A stretch of 64,000 nucleotides of DNA from Chlorocebus sabaeus (taxonomy: Eukaryota; Chordata; Mammalia; Primates; Cercopithecidae). Shown here piece by piece: positions 10,836 to 22,536 of this stretch (the stretch's first letter is position 1; each line of letters starts with the position of its first letter). Where the stretch lies: the NCBI RefSeq assembly GCF_047675955.1, contig NW_027327446.1, positions 558,001 to 622,000 of the forward strand, given 5' to 3'. Made by a program: the position numbers and the translations under genes. The notes beneath the pieces were generated by a model. The model saw only the letters and a list, made by a program, of their open reading frames with translations, was not told the origin of the DNA and ran no database searches.

Positions 10836-13243
10836 CCAAATATCCCTTTGCCAATTCCACAAGAACAGCCTTAGCGAAAGGCTTCTTGAAGGAAGAGATG
10901 TAACTCGGCTAGATGAATTAACAGAACACAGAGCAGTTTCTCAGAAAGCTTCTATCCAGTTTTGAACGGAAGATATTTCCTTTTTCACCATAGCCCTCTA
11001 TGGGCTTCCAAATATCCCTTTGCCAATTCCACAAGAACAGCCTTAGCAAAAGGATTCTTGAAGGGAAAGATGTAACTCTGTGAGATGAATTAACAGAACA
11101 TAGAACAGTTTCTCAGAAAGCTTCTTTCCAGTTTTGAACGGAAGATATTTCCTTTTTCTCCATAGCCCTCTATGGGAATCCAAATATCCCTTTGCCAATT
11201 CCACAAGAACAGCCTTAGCGAAAGACTTCTTGAAGGGAAAGATGTAACTCTGTGAGATGAATTAACAGAACACAGAGCAGTTTCTCAGAAAGCTTCTTTC
11301 CAGTTTTGAACGGAAGATATTTCCTTTTTCACCATAGCCCTCTATGGGCTTCCAAATATCCCTTTGCCAACTCCACAAAAACAGCTTTAGCGAAAGGCTT
11401 CTTGAAGGGAAATATGTAACTCTGTGAGATGAATTAACAGAACACAGAGCAGTTTCTCAGAAAGCTTTTTTCCAGTTTTGAACGGAAGATATTTCCTTTT
11501 TCACCATAGCCCTCTATGGGCTTCCAAATATCCCTTTGCCAATTCCCCAAGAACAGCCTTAGCGAAAGGCTTCTTGAAGGGAAAGATGTAACTCTGTGAG
11601 ATGAATTAACAGAACACAGAGCAGTTTCTCAGAAAGCTTCTTTCCAGTTTTGAACGGAAGATATTTCCTTTTTCACCATAGCCCTCTATGGGCTTCCAAA
11701 TATCCCTTTGCCAATTCCACAAGAACAGCCTTGGCGAAAGGCTTCTTGAAGGGAAAGATGTAACTCTGTGAGATGAATTAACAGAACACAGAGCAGTTTC
11801 TCAGAAAGCTTTTTTCCAGTTTTGAACGGAAGATATTTCCTTTTTCACCATAGCCCTCTAGGGGCTTCCAAGTATCCCTTTGCCAATTCCCCAAGAACAG
11901 CCTTAGCGAAAGGCTTCTTGAAGGGAAAGATGTAACTCTGTGAGATGAATTAACAGAACACAGAGCAGTTTCTCAGAAAGCTTCTTTCCAGTTTTTAACG
12001 GAAGATATTTCCTTTTTCACCATAGCCCTCTATGGGCTTCCAAATATCCCTTTGCCAATTCCACAAGAACAGGCTTAGCGAAAGGCTTCTTGAAGGGAAG
12101 GATGTAACTCTGTGAGATGAATTAACAGAACACAGAGCAGTTTCTCAGAAAGCTTCTTTCCAGTTTTGAACGGAAGATATTTCCTTTCTCACCATAGCCC
12201 TCTATGGGCTTCCAAATATCCCTTTGCCAACTCCACAAAAACAGCCTTAGCGAAAGGCTTCTTGAAGGGAAATATGTAACTCTGTGAGATGAATTAACAG
12301 AACACAGAGCAGTTTCTCAGAAAGCTTTTTTCCAGTTTTGAACGGAAGATATTTCCTTTTTCACCATAGCCCTCTATGGGCTTCCAAATATCCCTTTGCC
12401 AATTCCACAAGAACAGCCTTAGCGAAAGGCTTCTTGAAGGGAAAGATGTAACTCTGTGAGATGAATTAACAGAACACAGAGCAGTTTCTCAGAAAGCTTC
12501 TTTCCAGTTTTGAACGGAAGATATTTCCTTTTTCACCATAGCCCTCTATGGGCTTCCAAATATCCCTTTGCCAATTCCACAAGAACAGCCTTAGCGAAAG
12601 GCTTCTTGAAGGGAAAGAGGTAACTCTGTGAGATGAATTAACAGAACACAGAGCAGTTTCTCAGAAAGCTTCTTTCCAGTTTTGAACCGAAGATATTTCC
12701 TTTTTCACCATAGCCCTCTATGGGCTTCCAAATATCCCTTTGCCAATTCCACAAGAACAGCCTTAGCGAAAGGCTTCTTGAAGTTAAAGATGTAACTCTG
12801 TGAGACGAATTAACAGAACACAGAGCAGTTTCTCAGAAAGCTTCTTTCCAGTTTTGAACGGAAGATATTTCCTTTTTCACCAGAGCCCTGTATGGGCTTC
12901 CAAATATCCCTTTGCCAATTCCACAAGAACAGCCTTAGCGAAAGGCTTCTTGAAGGGAAAGATGTAACTCTGTGAGATGAATTAACAGAACACAGAGCAG
13001 TTTCTCAGAAAGCTTTTTTCCAGTTTTGAACGGAAGATATTTCCTTTTTCACCATAGCCCTCTATGGGCTTCCAAATATCCCTTTGCCAATTCCCCAAGA
13101 ACAGCCTTAGCGAAAGGCTTCTTGAAGGGAAAGATGTAACTCTGTGAGATGAATTAACAGAACACAGAGCAGTTTCTCAGAAAGCTTCTTTCAAGTTTTG
13201 AACGGAAGATATTTCCTTTTTCACCATAGCCCTCTATGGGCTT
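10836..13243. repeat. Block 7: 14-mer A-B-C-D-E-F/F'-M-N-D-c-I-J-K-L
   Basis: The first five monomers follow the 12-mer. The monomer at about 11.70 kb starts as F (ccttggcg) and ends as F' (acacagagcag, ctagggg), and what follows copies 5.16 to 6.7 kb. I read this monomer as the junction of the 38-monomer duplication. Private marks are taactcggctag in A, ggattcttg in B and gaaccg in I; all recur at +5,163. Confidence 0.87.
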
Positions 13244-15998
13244 CCAAATATCCCTTTGCCAATTCCACAAGAACAGCCTTAGCGAAAGGCTTCTTGAAGG
13301 AAGAGATGTAACTCTGCTAGATGAATTAACAGAACACAGAGCAGTTTCTCCGAAAGCTTCTATCCACTTTTGAACGGAAGATATTTCCTTTTTCACCATA
13401 GCCCTCTATGGGCTTCCAAATATCCCTTTGCCAATTCCACAAGAACAGCCTTAGCAAAAGGCTTCTTGAAGGGAAAGATGTAACTCTGTGAGATGAATTA
13501 ACAGAACATAGAACAGTTTCTCAGAAAGCTTCTTTCCAGTTTTGAACGGAAGATATTTCCTTTTTCTCCATAGCCCTCTATGGGAATCCAAATATCCCTT
13601 TGCCAATTCCACAAGAACAGCCTTAGCGAAAGACTTCTTGAAGGGAAAGATGTAACTCTGTGAGATGAATTAACAGAACACAGAGCAGTTTCTCAGAAAG
13701 CTTCTTTCCAGTTTTGAACGGAAGATATTTCCTTTTTCACCATAGCCCTCTATGGGCTTCCAAATATCCCTTTGCCAACTCCACAAAAACAGCCTTAGCG
13801 AAAGGCTTCTTGAAGGGAAATACGTAACTCTGTGAGATGAATTAACAGAACATAGAACAGTTTCTCAGAAAGCTTTTTTCCAGTTTTGAACGGAAGATAT
13901 TTCCTTTTTCACCATAGCCCTCTAAGGGCTTCCAAATATCCCTTTGCCAATTCCCCAAGAACAGCCTTAGCGAAAGGCTTCTTGAAGGGAAAGATGTAAC
14001 TCTGTGAGATGAATTAACAGAACACAGAGCAGTTTCTCAGAAAGCTTCTTTCCAGTTTTGAACGGAAGATATTTCCTTTTTCACCATAGCCCTCTATGGG
14101 CTTCCAAATATCCCTTTGCCAATTCCACAAGAACAGCCTTGGCGAAAGGCTTCTTGAAGGGAAAGATGTAACTCTGTGAGATGAATTAACAGAACATAGA
14201 ACAGTTTCTCAGAAAGCTTCTTTCCAGTTTTGAACGGAAGATATTTCCTTTTTCACCATAGCCCTCTATGGGCTTCCAAATATCCCTTTGCCAATTCCAC
14301 AAGAACAGGCTTAGCGAAGGCTTCTTGAAGGGAAAGATGTAACTCTGTGAGATGAATTAACAGAACACAGAGCAGTTTCTCAGAAAGCTTTTTTCCAATT
14401 TTGAACGGAAGATATTTCCTTTTTCACCATAGCCCACCATGGGCTTCCAAATATCCCTTTGCCAATTCCACAAGAAGAGCCTTAGCGAAAGGCTTCTTGA
14501 AGGGAAAGATGTAATTCTGTGAGATGAATTAAAAGAACACAGAACAGTTTCTCAGAAAGCTTCTTTCCAGTTTTGAACGGATGATATTTCCTTTTTCACC
14601 ATAGCCCTCTATGGGCTTCCAAATATCCCTTTGCCAATTCCACAAGAACAGCCTTAGCGAAAGGCTTCTTGAAGGGAAAGAGGTAACTCTGTGAGATGAA
14701 TTAACAGAACACAGAGCAGTTTCTCAGAAAGCTTCTTTCCAGTTTTGAACGGAAGATATTTCCTTTTTCACCATAGCCCTCTATGGGCTTCCAAATATCC
14801 CTTTGCCAATTCCACAAGAACAGCCTTAGCGAAAGGCTTCTTGAAGTTAAAGATGTAACTCTGTGAGACGAATTAACAGAACACAGAGCAGTTTCTCAGA
14901 AAGCTTCTTTCCAGTTTTGAACGGAAGATATTTCCTTTTTCACCATAGCCCTCTATGGGCTTCCAAATATCCCTTTGCCAATTCCACAAGAACAGCCTTA
15001 GCGAAGGCTTCTTGAAGGGAAAGATGTAACTCTGTGAGATGAATTAACAGAACACAGAGCAGTTTCTCAGAAAGCTTTTTTCCAATTTTGAACGGAAGAT
15101 ATTTCCTTTTTCACCATAGCCCACCATGGGCTTCCAAATATCCCTTTGCCAATTCCACAAGAAGAGCCTTAGCGAAAGGCTTCTTTCTTGAAGGGAAAGA
15201 TGTAATTCTGTGAGATGAATTAAAAGAACACAGATTAGTTTCTCAGAAAGCTTCTTTCCAGTTTTGAACGGATGATATTTCCTTTTTCACCATAGCCCTC
15301 TATGGGCTTCCAAATATCCCTTTGCCAATTCCACAAGAACAGCCTTAGCGAAAGGCTTCTTGAAGGGAAAGATGTTAACTCTGTGAGATGAATTAACAGA
15401 ACACAGAGCAGTTTCTCAGAAAGCTTCTTTCCAGTTTTGAACGGAAGATATTTCCTTTTTCACCATAGCCCTCTATGGGCTTCCAAATATCCCTTTGCCA
15501 ATTCCACAAGAACAGCCTTAGCGAAAGGCTTCTTGAAGTTAAAGATGTAACTCTGTGAGACGAATTAACAGAACACAGAGCAGTTTCTCAGAAAGCTTCT
15601 TTCCAGTTTTGAACGGAAGATATTTCCTTTTTCACCAGAGCCCTCTATGGGCTTCCAAATATCCCTTTGCCAATTCCACAAGAACAGCCTTAGCGAAAGG
15701 CTTCTGGAAGGGAAATATGTAACTCTGTGAGATGAATTAACAGAACACAGAGCAGTTTCTCAGAAAGCTTTTTTCCAGTTTTGAACGGAAGATATTTCCT
15801 TTTTCACCATAGCCCTCTATGGGCTTCCAAATATCCCTTTGCCAATTCCACAAGAACAGCCTTAGCGAAAGGCTTCTTGAAGGGAAAGATGTAACTCTGT
15901 GAGATGAATTAACAGAACACAGAGCAGTTTCTCAGAAAGCTTCTTTCAAGTTTTGAACGGAAGATATTTCCTTTTTCACCATAGCCCTCTATGGGCTT
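13244..15998. repeat. Block 8: 16-mer A to I, J/F hybrid, G-H-I-J-K-L
   Basis: A to I follow the 12-mer. The tenth monomer begins as J (gaagttaaag, gagacg near 14865) but ends with caccatagccc rather than caccagag, and the array then restarts at G near 15001. This hybrid is the junction of the 30-monomer duplication, with the exchange between about 14892 and 14945. The rest copies block 6, including the TTTC insertion (15181), cagattag and gatgttaac. Confidence 0.88.
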
Positions 15999-18406
15999 CC
16001 AAATATCCCTTTGCCAATTCCACAAGAACAGCCTTAGCGAAAGGCTTCTTGAAGGAAGAGATGTAACTCGGCTAGATGAATTAACAGAACACAGAGCAGT
16101 TTCTCAGAAAGCTTCTATCCAGTTTTGAACGGAAGATATTTCCTTTTTCACCATAGCCCTCTATGGGCTTCCAAATATCCCTTTGCCAATTCCACAAGAA
16201 CAGCCTTAGCAAAAGGATTCTTGAAGGGAAAGATGTAACTCTGTGAGATGAATTAACAGAACATAGAACAGTTTCTCAGAAAGCTTCTTTCCAGTTTTGA
16301 ACGGAAGATATTTCCTTTTTCTCCATAGCCCTCTATGGGAATCCAAATATCCCTTTGCCAATTCCACAAGAACAGCCTTAGCGAAAGACTTCTTGAAGGG
16401 AAAGATGTAACTCTGTGAGATGAATTAACAGAACACAGAGCAGTTTCTCAGAAAGCTTCTTTCCAGTTTTGAACGGAAGATATTTCCTTTTTCACCATAG
16501 CCCTCTATGGGCTTCCAAATATCCCTTTGCCAACTCCACAAAAACAGCTTTAGCGAAAGGCTTCTTGAAGGGAAATATGTAACTCTGTGAGATGAATTAA
16601 CAGAACACAGAGCAGTTTCTCAGAAAGCTTTTTTCCAGTTTTGAACGGAAGATATTTCCTTTTTCACCATAGCCCTCTATGGGCTTCCAAATATCCCTTT
16701 GCCAATTCCCCAAGAACAGCCTTAGCGAAAGGCTTCTTGAAGGGAAAGATGTAACTCTGTGAGATGAATTAACAGAACACAGAGCAGTTTCTCAGAAAGC
16801 TTCTTTCCAGTTTTGAACGGAAGATATTTCCTTTTTCACCATAGCCCTCTATGGGCTTCCAAATATCCCTTTGCCAATTCCACAAGAACAGCCTTGGCGA
16901 AAGGCTTCTTGAAGGGAAAGATGTAACTCTGTGAGATGAATTAACAGAACACAGAGCAGTTTCTCAGAAAGCTTTTTTCCAGTTTTGAACGGAAGATATT
17001 TCCTTTTTCACCATAGCCCTCTAGGGGCTTCCAAGTATCCCTTTGCCAATTCCCCAAGAACAGCCTTAGCGAAAGGCTTCTTGAAGGGAAAGATGTAACT
17101 CTGTGAGATGAATTAACAGAACACAGAGCAGTTTCTCAGAAAGCTTCTTTCCAGTTTTTAACGGAAGATATTTCCTTTTTCACCATAGCCCTCTATGGGC
17201 TTCCAAATATCCCTTTGCCAATTCCACAAGAACAGGCTTAGCGAAAGGCTTCTTGAAGGGAAGGATGTAACTCTGTGAGATGAATTAACAGAACACAGAG
17301 CAGTTTCTCAGAAAGCTTCTTTCCAGTTTTGAACGGAAGATATTTCCTTTCTCACCATAGCCCTCTATGGGCTTCCAAATATCCCTTTGCCAACTCCACA
17401 AAAACAGCCTTAGCGAAAGGCTTCTTGAAGGGAAATATGTAACTCTGTGAGATGAATTAACAGAACACAGAGCAGTTTCTCAGAAAGCTTTTTTCCAGTT
17501 TTGAACGGAAGATATTTCCTTTTTCACCATAGCCCTCTATGGGCTTCCAAATATCCCTTTGCCAATTCCACAAGAACAGCCTTAGCGAAAGGCTTCTTGA
17601 AGGGAAAGATGTAACTCTGTGAGATGAATTAACAGAACACAGAGCAGTTTCTCAGAAAGCTTCTTTCCAGTTTTGAACGGAAGATATTTCCTTTTTCACC
17701 ATAGCCCTCTATGGGCTTCCAAATATCCCTTTGCCAATTCCACAAGAACAGCCTTAGCGAAAGGCTTCTTGAAGGGAAAGAGGTAACTCTGTGAGATGAA
17801 TTAACAGAACACAGAGCAGTTTCTCAGAAAGCTTCTTTCCAGTTTTGAACCGAAGATATTTCCTTTTTCACCATAGCCCTCTATGGGCTTCCAAATATCC
17901 CTTTGCCAATTCCACAAGAACAGCCTTAGCGAAAGGCTTCTTGAAGTTAAAGATGTAACTCTGTGAGACGAATTAACAGAACACAGAGCAGTTTCTCAGA
18001 AAGCTTCTTTCCAGTTTTGAACGGAAGATATTTCCTTTTTCACCAGAGCCCTGTATGGGCTTCCAAATATCCCTTTGCCAATTCCACAAGAACAGCCTTA
18101 GCGAAAGGCTTCTTGAAGGGAAAGATGTAACTCTGTGAGATGAATTAACAGAACACAGAGCAGTTTCTCAGAAAGCTTTTTTCCAGTTTTGAACGGAAGA
18201 TATTTCCTTTTTCACCATAGCCCTCTATGGGCTTCCAAATATCCCTTTGCCAATTCCCCAAGAACAGCCTTAGCGAAAGGCTTCTTGAAGGGAAAGATGT
18301 AACTCTGTGAGATGAATTAACAGAACACAGAGCAGTTTCTCAGAAAGCTTCTTTCAAGTTTTGAACGGAAGATATTTCCTTTTTCACCATAGCCCTCTAT
18401 GGGCTT
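15999..18406. repeat. Block 9: 14-mer, second copy of block 7
   Basis: Identical in order and length (2,408 bp) to block 7 at an offset of 5,163 bp. It shares the private marks taactcggctag (near 16067), ggattcttg, ctaggggcttccaagtat and gaaccg (near 17850). I saw no difference in the diagnostic positions compared. Confidence 0.88.
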
Positions 18407-20469
18407 CCAAATATCCCTTTGCCAATTCCACAAGAACAGCCTTAGCGAAAGGCTTCTTGAAGGAAGAGATGTAACTCTGCTAGATGAATTAACAGAACAC
18501 AGAGCAGTTTCTCCGAAAGCTTCTATCCACTTTTGAACGGAAGATATTTCCTTTTTCACCATAGCCCTCTATGGGCTTCCAAATATCCCTTTGCCAATTC
18601 CACAAGAACAGCCTTAGCAAAAGGCTTCTTGAAGGGAAAGATGTAACTCTGTGAGATGAATTAACAGAACATAGAACAGTTTCTCAGAAAGCTTCTTTCC
18701 AGTTTTGAACGGAAGATATTTCCTTTTTCTCCATAGCCCTCTATGGGAATCCAAATATCCCTTTGCCAATTCCACAAGAACAGCCTTAGCGAAAGACTTC
18801 TTGAAGGGAAAGATGTAACTCTGTGAGATGAATTAACAGAACACAGAGCAGTTTCTCAGAAAGCTTCTTTCCAGTTTTGAACGGAAGATATTTCCTTTTT
18901 CACCATAGCCCTCTATGGGCTTCCAAATATCCCTTTGCCAACTCCACAAAAACAGCCTTAGCGAAAGGCTTCTTGAAGGGAAATACGTAACTCTGTGAGA
19001 TGAATTAACAGAACATAGAACAGTTTCTCAGAAAGCTTTTTTCCAGTTTTGAACGGAAGATATTTCCTTTTTCACCATAGCCCTCTAAGGGCTTCCAAAT
19101 ATCCCTTTGCCAATTCCCCAAGAACAGCCTTAGCGAAAGGCTTCTTGAAGGGAAAGATGTAACTCTGTGAGATGAATTAACAGAACACAGAGCAGTTTCT
19201 CAGAAAGCTTCTTTCCAGTTTTGAACGGAAGATATTTCCTTTTTCACCATAGCCCTCTATGGGCTTCCAAATATCCCTTTGCCAATTCCACAAGAACAGC
19301 CTTGGCGAAAGGCTTCTTGAAGGGAAAGATGTAACTCTGTGAGATGAATTAACAGAACATAGAACAGTTTCTCAGAAAGCTTCTTTCCAGTTTTGAACGG
19401 AAGATATTTCCTTTTTCACCATAGCCCTCTATGGGCTTCCAAATATCCCTTTGCCAATTCCACAAGAACAGGCTTAGCGAAGGCTTCTTGAAGGGAAAGA
19501 TGTAACTCTGTGAGATGAATTAACAGAACACAGAGCAGTTTCTCAGAAAGCTTTTTTCCAATTTTGAACGGAAGATATTTCCTTTTTCACCATAGCCCAC
19601 CATGGGCTTCCAAATATCCCTTTGCCAATTCCACAAGAAGAGCCTTAGCGAAAGGCTTCTTGAAGGGAAAGATGTAATTCTGTGAGATGAATTAAAAGAA
19701 CACAGAACAGTTTCTCAGAAAGCTTCTTTCCAGTTTTGAACGGATGATATTTCCTTTTTCACCATAGCCCTCTATGGGCTTCCAAATATCCCTTTGCCAA
19801 TTCCACAAGAACAGCCTTAGCGAAAGGCTTCTTGAAGGGAAAGAGGTAACTCTGTGAGATGAATTAACAGAACACAGAGCAGTTTCTCAGAAAGCTTCTT
19901 TCCAGTTTTGAACGGAAGATATTTCCTTTTTCACCATAGCCCTCTATGGGCTTCCAAATATCCCTTTGCCAATTCCACAAGAACAGCCTTAGCGAAAGGC
20001 TTCTTGAAGTTAAAGATGTAACTCTGTGAGACGAATTAACAGAACACAGAGCAGTTTCTCAGAAAGCTTCTTTCCAGTTTTGAACGGAAGATATTTCCTT
20101 TTTCACCAGAGCCCTCTATGGGCTTCCAAATATCCCTTTGCCAATTCCACAAGAACAGCCTTAGCGAAAGGCTTCTTGAAGGGAAAGATGTAACCCTGTG
20201 AGATGAATTAACAGAACACAGAGCAGTTTCTCAGAAAGCTTTTTTCCAGTTTTGAACGGAAGATATTTCCTTTTTCACCATAGCCCTCTATGGGCTTCCA
20301 AATATCCCTTTGCCAATTCCACAAGAACAGCCTTAGCGAAAGGCTTCTTGAAGGGAAAGATGTAACTCTGTGAGATGAATTAACAGAACACAGAGCAGTT
20401 TCTCAGAAAGCTTCTTTCAAGTTTTGAACGGAAGATATTTCCTTTTTCACCATAGCCCTCTATGGGCTT
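18407..20469. repeat. Block 10: 12-mer A to L, copy of block 5
   Basis: Full 12-mer of 2,063 bp matching block 5 at +11,702 bp and the start of block 8 at +5,163 bp. J keeps its normal caccagag end (near 20105), unlike the hybrid in block 8. K has a private gtaaccctg near 20192. Confidence 0.88.
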
Positions 20470-22536
20470 CCAAATATCCCTTTGCCAATTCCACAAGAAC
20501 AGCCTTAGCGAAAGGCTTCTTGAAGGAAGAGATGTAACTCTGCTAGATGAATTAACAGAACACAGAGCAGTTTCTCAGAAAGCTTCTTTCCAGTTTTGAA
20601 CGGAAGATATTTCCTTTTTCACCATAGCCCTCTATGGGCTTCCAAATATCCCTTTGCCAATTCCACAAGAACAGCCTTAGCAAAAGGCTTCTTGAAGGGA
20701 AAGATGTAACTCTGTGAGATGAATTAACAGAACATAGAACAGTTTCTCAGAAAGCTTCTTTCCAGTTTTGAACGGAAGATATTTCCTTTTTCTCCATAGC
20801 CCTCTATGGGAATCCAAATATCCCTTTGCCAATTCCACAAGAACAGCCTTAGCGAAAGACTTCTTGAAGGGAAAGATGTAACTCTGTGAGATGAATTAAC
20901 AGAACACAGAGCAGTTTCTCAGAAAGCTTCTTTCCAGTTTTGAACGGAAGATATTTCCTTTTTCACCATAGCCCTCTATGGGCTTCCAAATATCCCTTTG
21001 CCAACTCCACAAAAACAGCCTTAGCGAAAGGCTTCTTGAAGGGAAATACGTAACTCTGTGAGATGAATTAACAGAACACAGAGCAGTTTCTCAGAAAGCT
21101 TTTTTCCAGTTTTGAACGGAAGATATTTCCTTTTTCACCATAGCCCTCTATGGGCTTCCAAATATCCCTTTGCCAATTCCCCAAGAACAGCCTTAGCGAA
21201 AGGCTTCTTGAAGGGAAAGATGTAACTCTGTGAGATGAATTAACAGAACACAGAGCAGTTTCTCAGAAAGCTTCTTTCCAGTTTTGAACGGAAGATATTT
21301 CCTTTTTCACCATAGCCCTCTATGGGCTTCCAAATATCCCTTTGCCAATTCCACAAGAACAGCCTTGGCGAAAGGCTTCTTGAAGGGAAAGATGTAACTC
21401 TGTGAGATGAATTAACAGAACATAGAACAGTTTCTCAGAAAGCTTCTTTCCAGTTTTGAACGGAAGATATTTCCTTTTTCACCATAGCCCTCTATGGGCT
21501 TCCAAATATCCCTTTGCCAATTCCACAAGAACAGCCTTAGCGAAGGCTTCTTGAAGGGAAAGATGTAACTCTGTGAGATGAATTAACAGAACACAGAGCA
21601 GTTTCTCAGAAAGCTTTTTTCCAATTTTGAACGGAAGATATTTCCTTTTTCACCATAGCCCACCATGGGCTTCCAAATATCCCTTTGCCAATTCCACAAG
21701 AAGAGCCTTAGCGAAAGGCTTCTTTCTTGAAGGGAAAGATGTAATTCTGTGAGATGAATTAAAAGAACACAGAGCAGTTTCTCAGAAAGCTTCTTTCCAG
21801 TTTTGAACGGATGATATTTCCTTTTTCACCATAGCCCTCTATGGGCTTCCAAATATCCCTTTGCCAATTCCACAAGAACAGCCTTAGCGAAAGGCTTCTT
21901 GAAGGGAAAGATGTAACTCTGTGAGATGAATTAACAGAACACAGAGCAGTTTCTCAGAAAGCTTCTTTCCAGTTTTGAACGGAAGATATTTCCTTTTTCA
22001 CCATAGCCCTCTATGGGCTTCCAAATATCCCTTGGCCAATTCCACAAGAACAGCCTTAGCGAAAGGCTTCTTGAAGTTAAAGATGTAACTCTGTGAGACG
22101 AATTAACAGAACACAGAGCAGTTTCTCAGAAAGCTTCTTTCCAGTTTTGAACGGAAGATATTTCCTTTTTCACCAGAGCCCTCTATGGGCTTCCAAATAT
22201 CCCTTTGCCAATTCCACAAGAACAGCCTTAGCGAAAGGCTTCTAGAAGGGAAATATGTAACTCTGTGAGATGAATTAACAGAACACAGAGCAGTTTCTCA
22301 GAAAGCTTTTTTCCAGTTTTGAACGGAAGATATTTCCTTTTTCACCATAGCCCTCTATGGGCTTCCAAATATCCCTTTGCCAATTCCACAAGAACAGCCT
22401 TAGCGAAAGGCTTCTTGAAGGGAAAGATGTAACTCTGTGAGATGAATTAACAGAACACAGAGCAGTTTCTCAGAAAGCTTCTTTCAAGTTTTGAACGGAA
22501 GATATTTCCTTTTTCACCATAGCCCTCTATGGGCTT
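20470..22536. repeat. Block 11: 12-mer A to L with TTTC insertion
   Basis: Corresponds to block 6 at an offset of 11,702 bp and shares gaaatacg in D, gcgaaggc in G and the TTTC insertion in H (21720). It lacks cagattag and gatgttaac, and K reads ctagaagg where block 6 reads ctggaagg. The first 18-mer repeat starts inside it, after about 21.43 kb. Confidence 0.87.
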
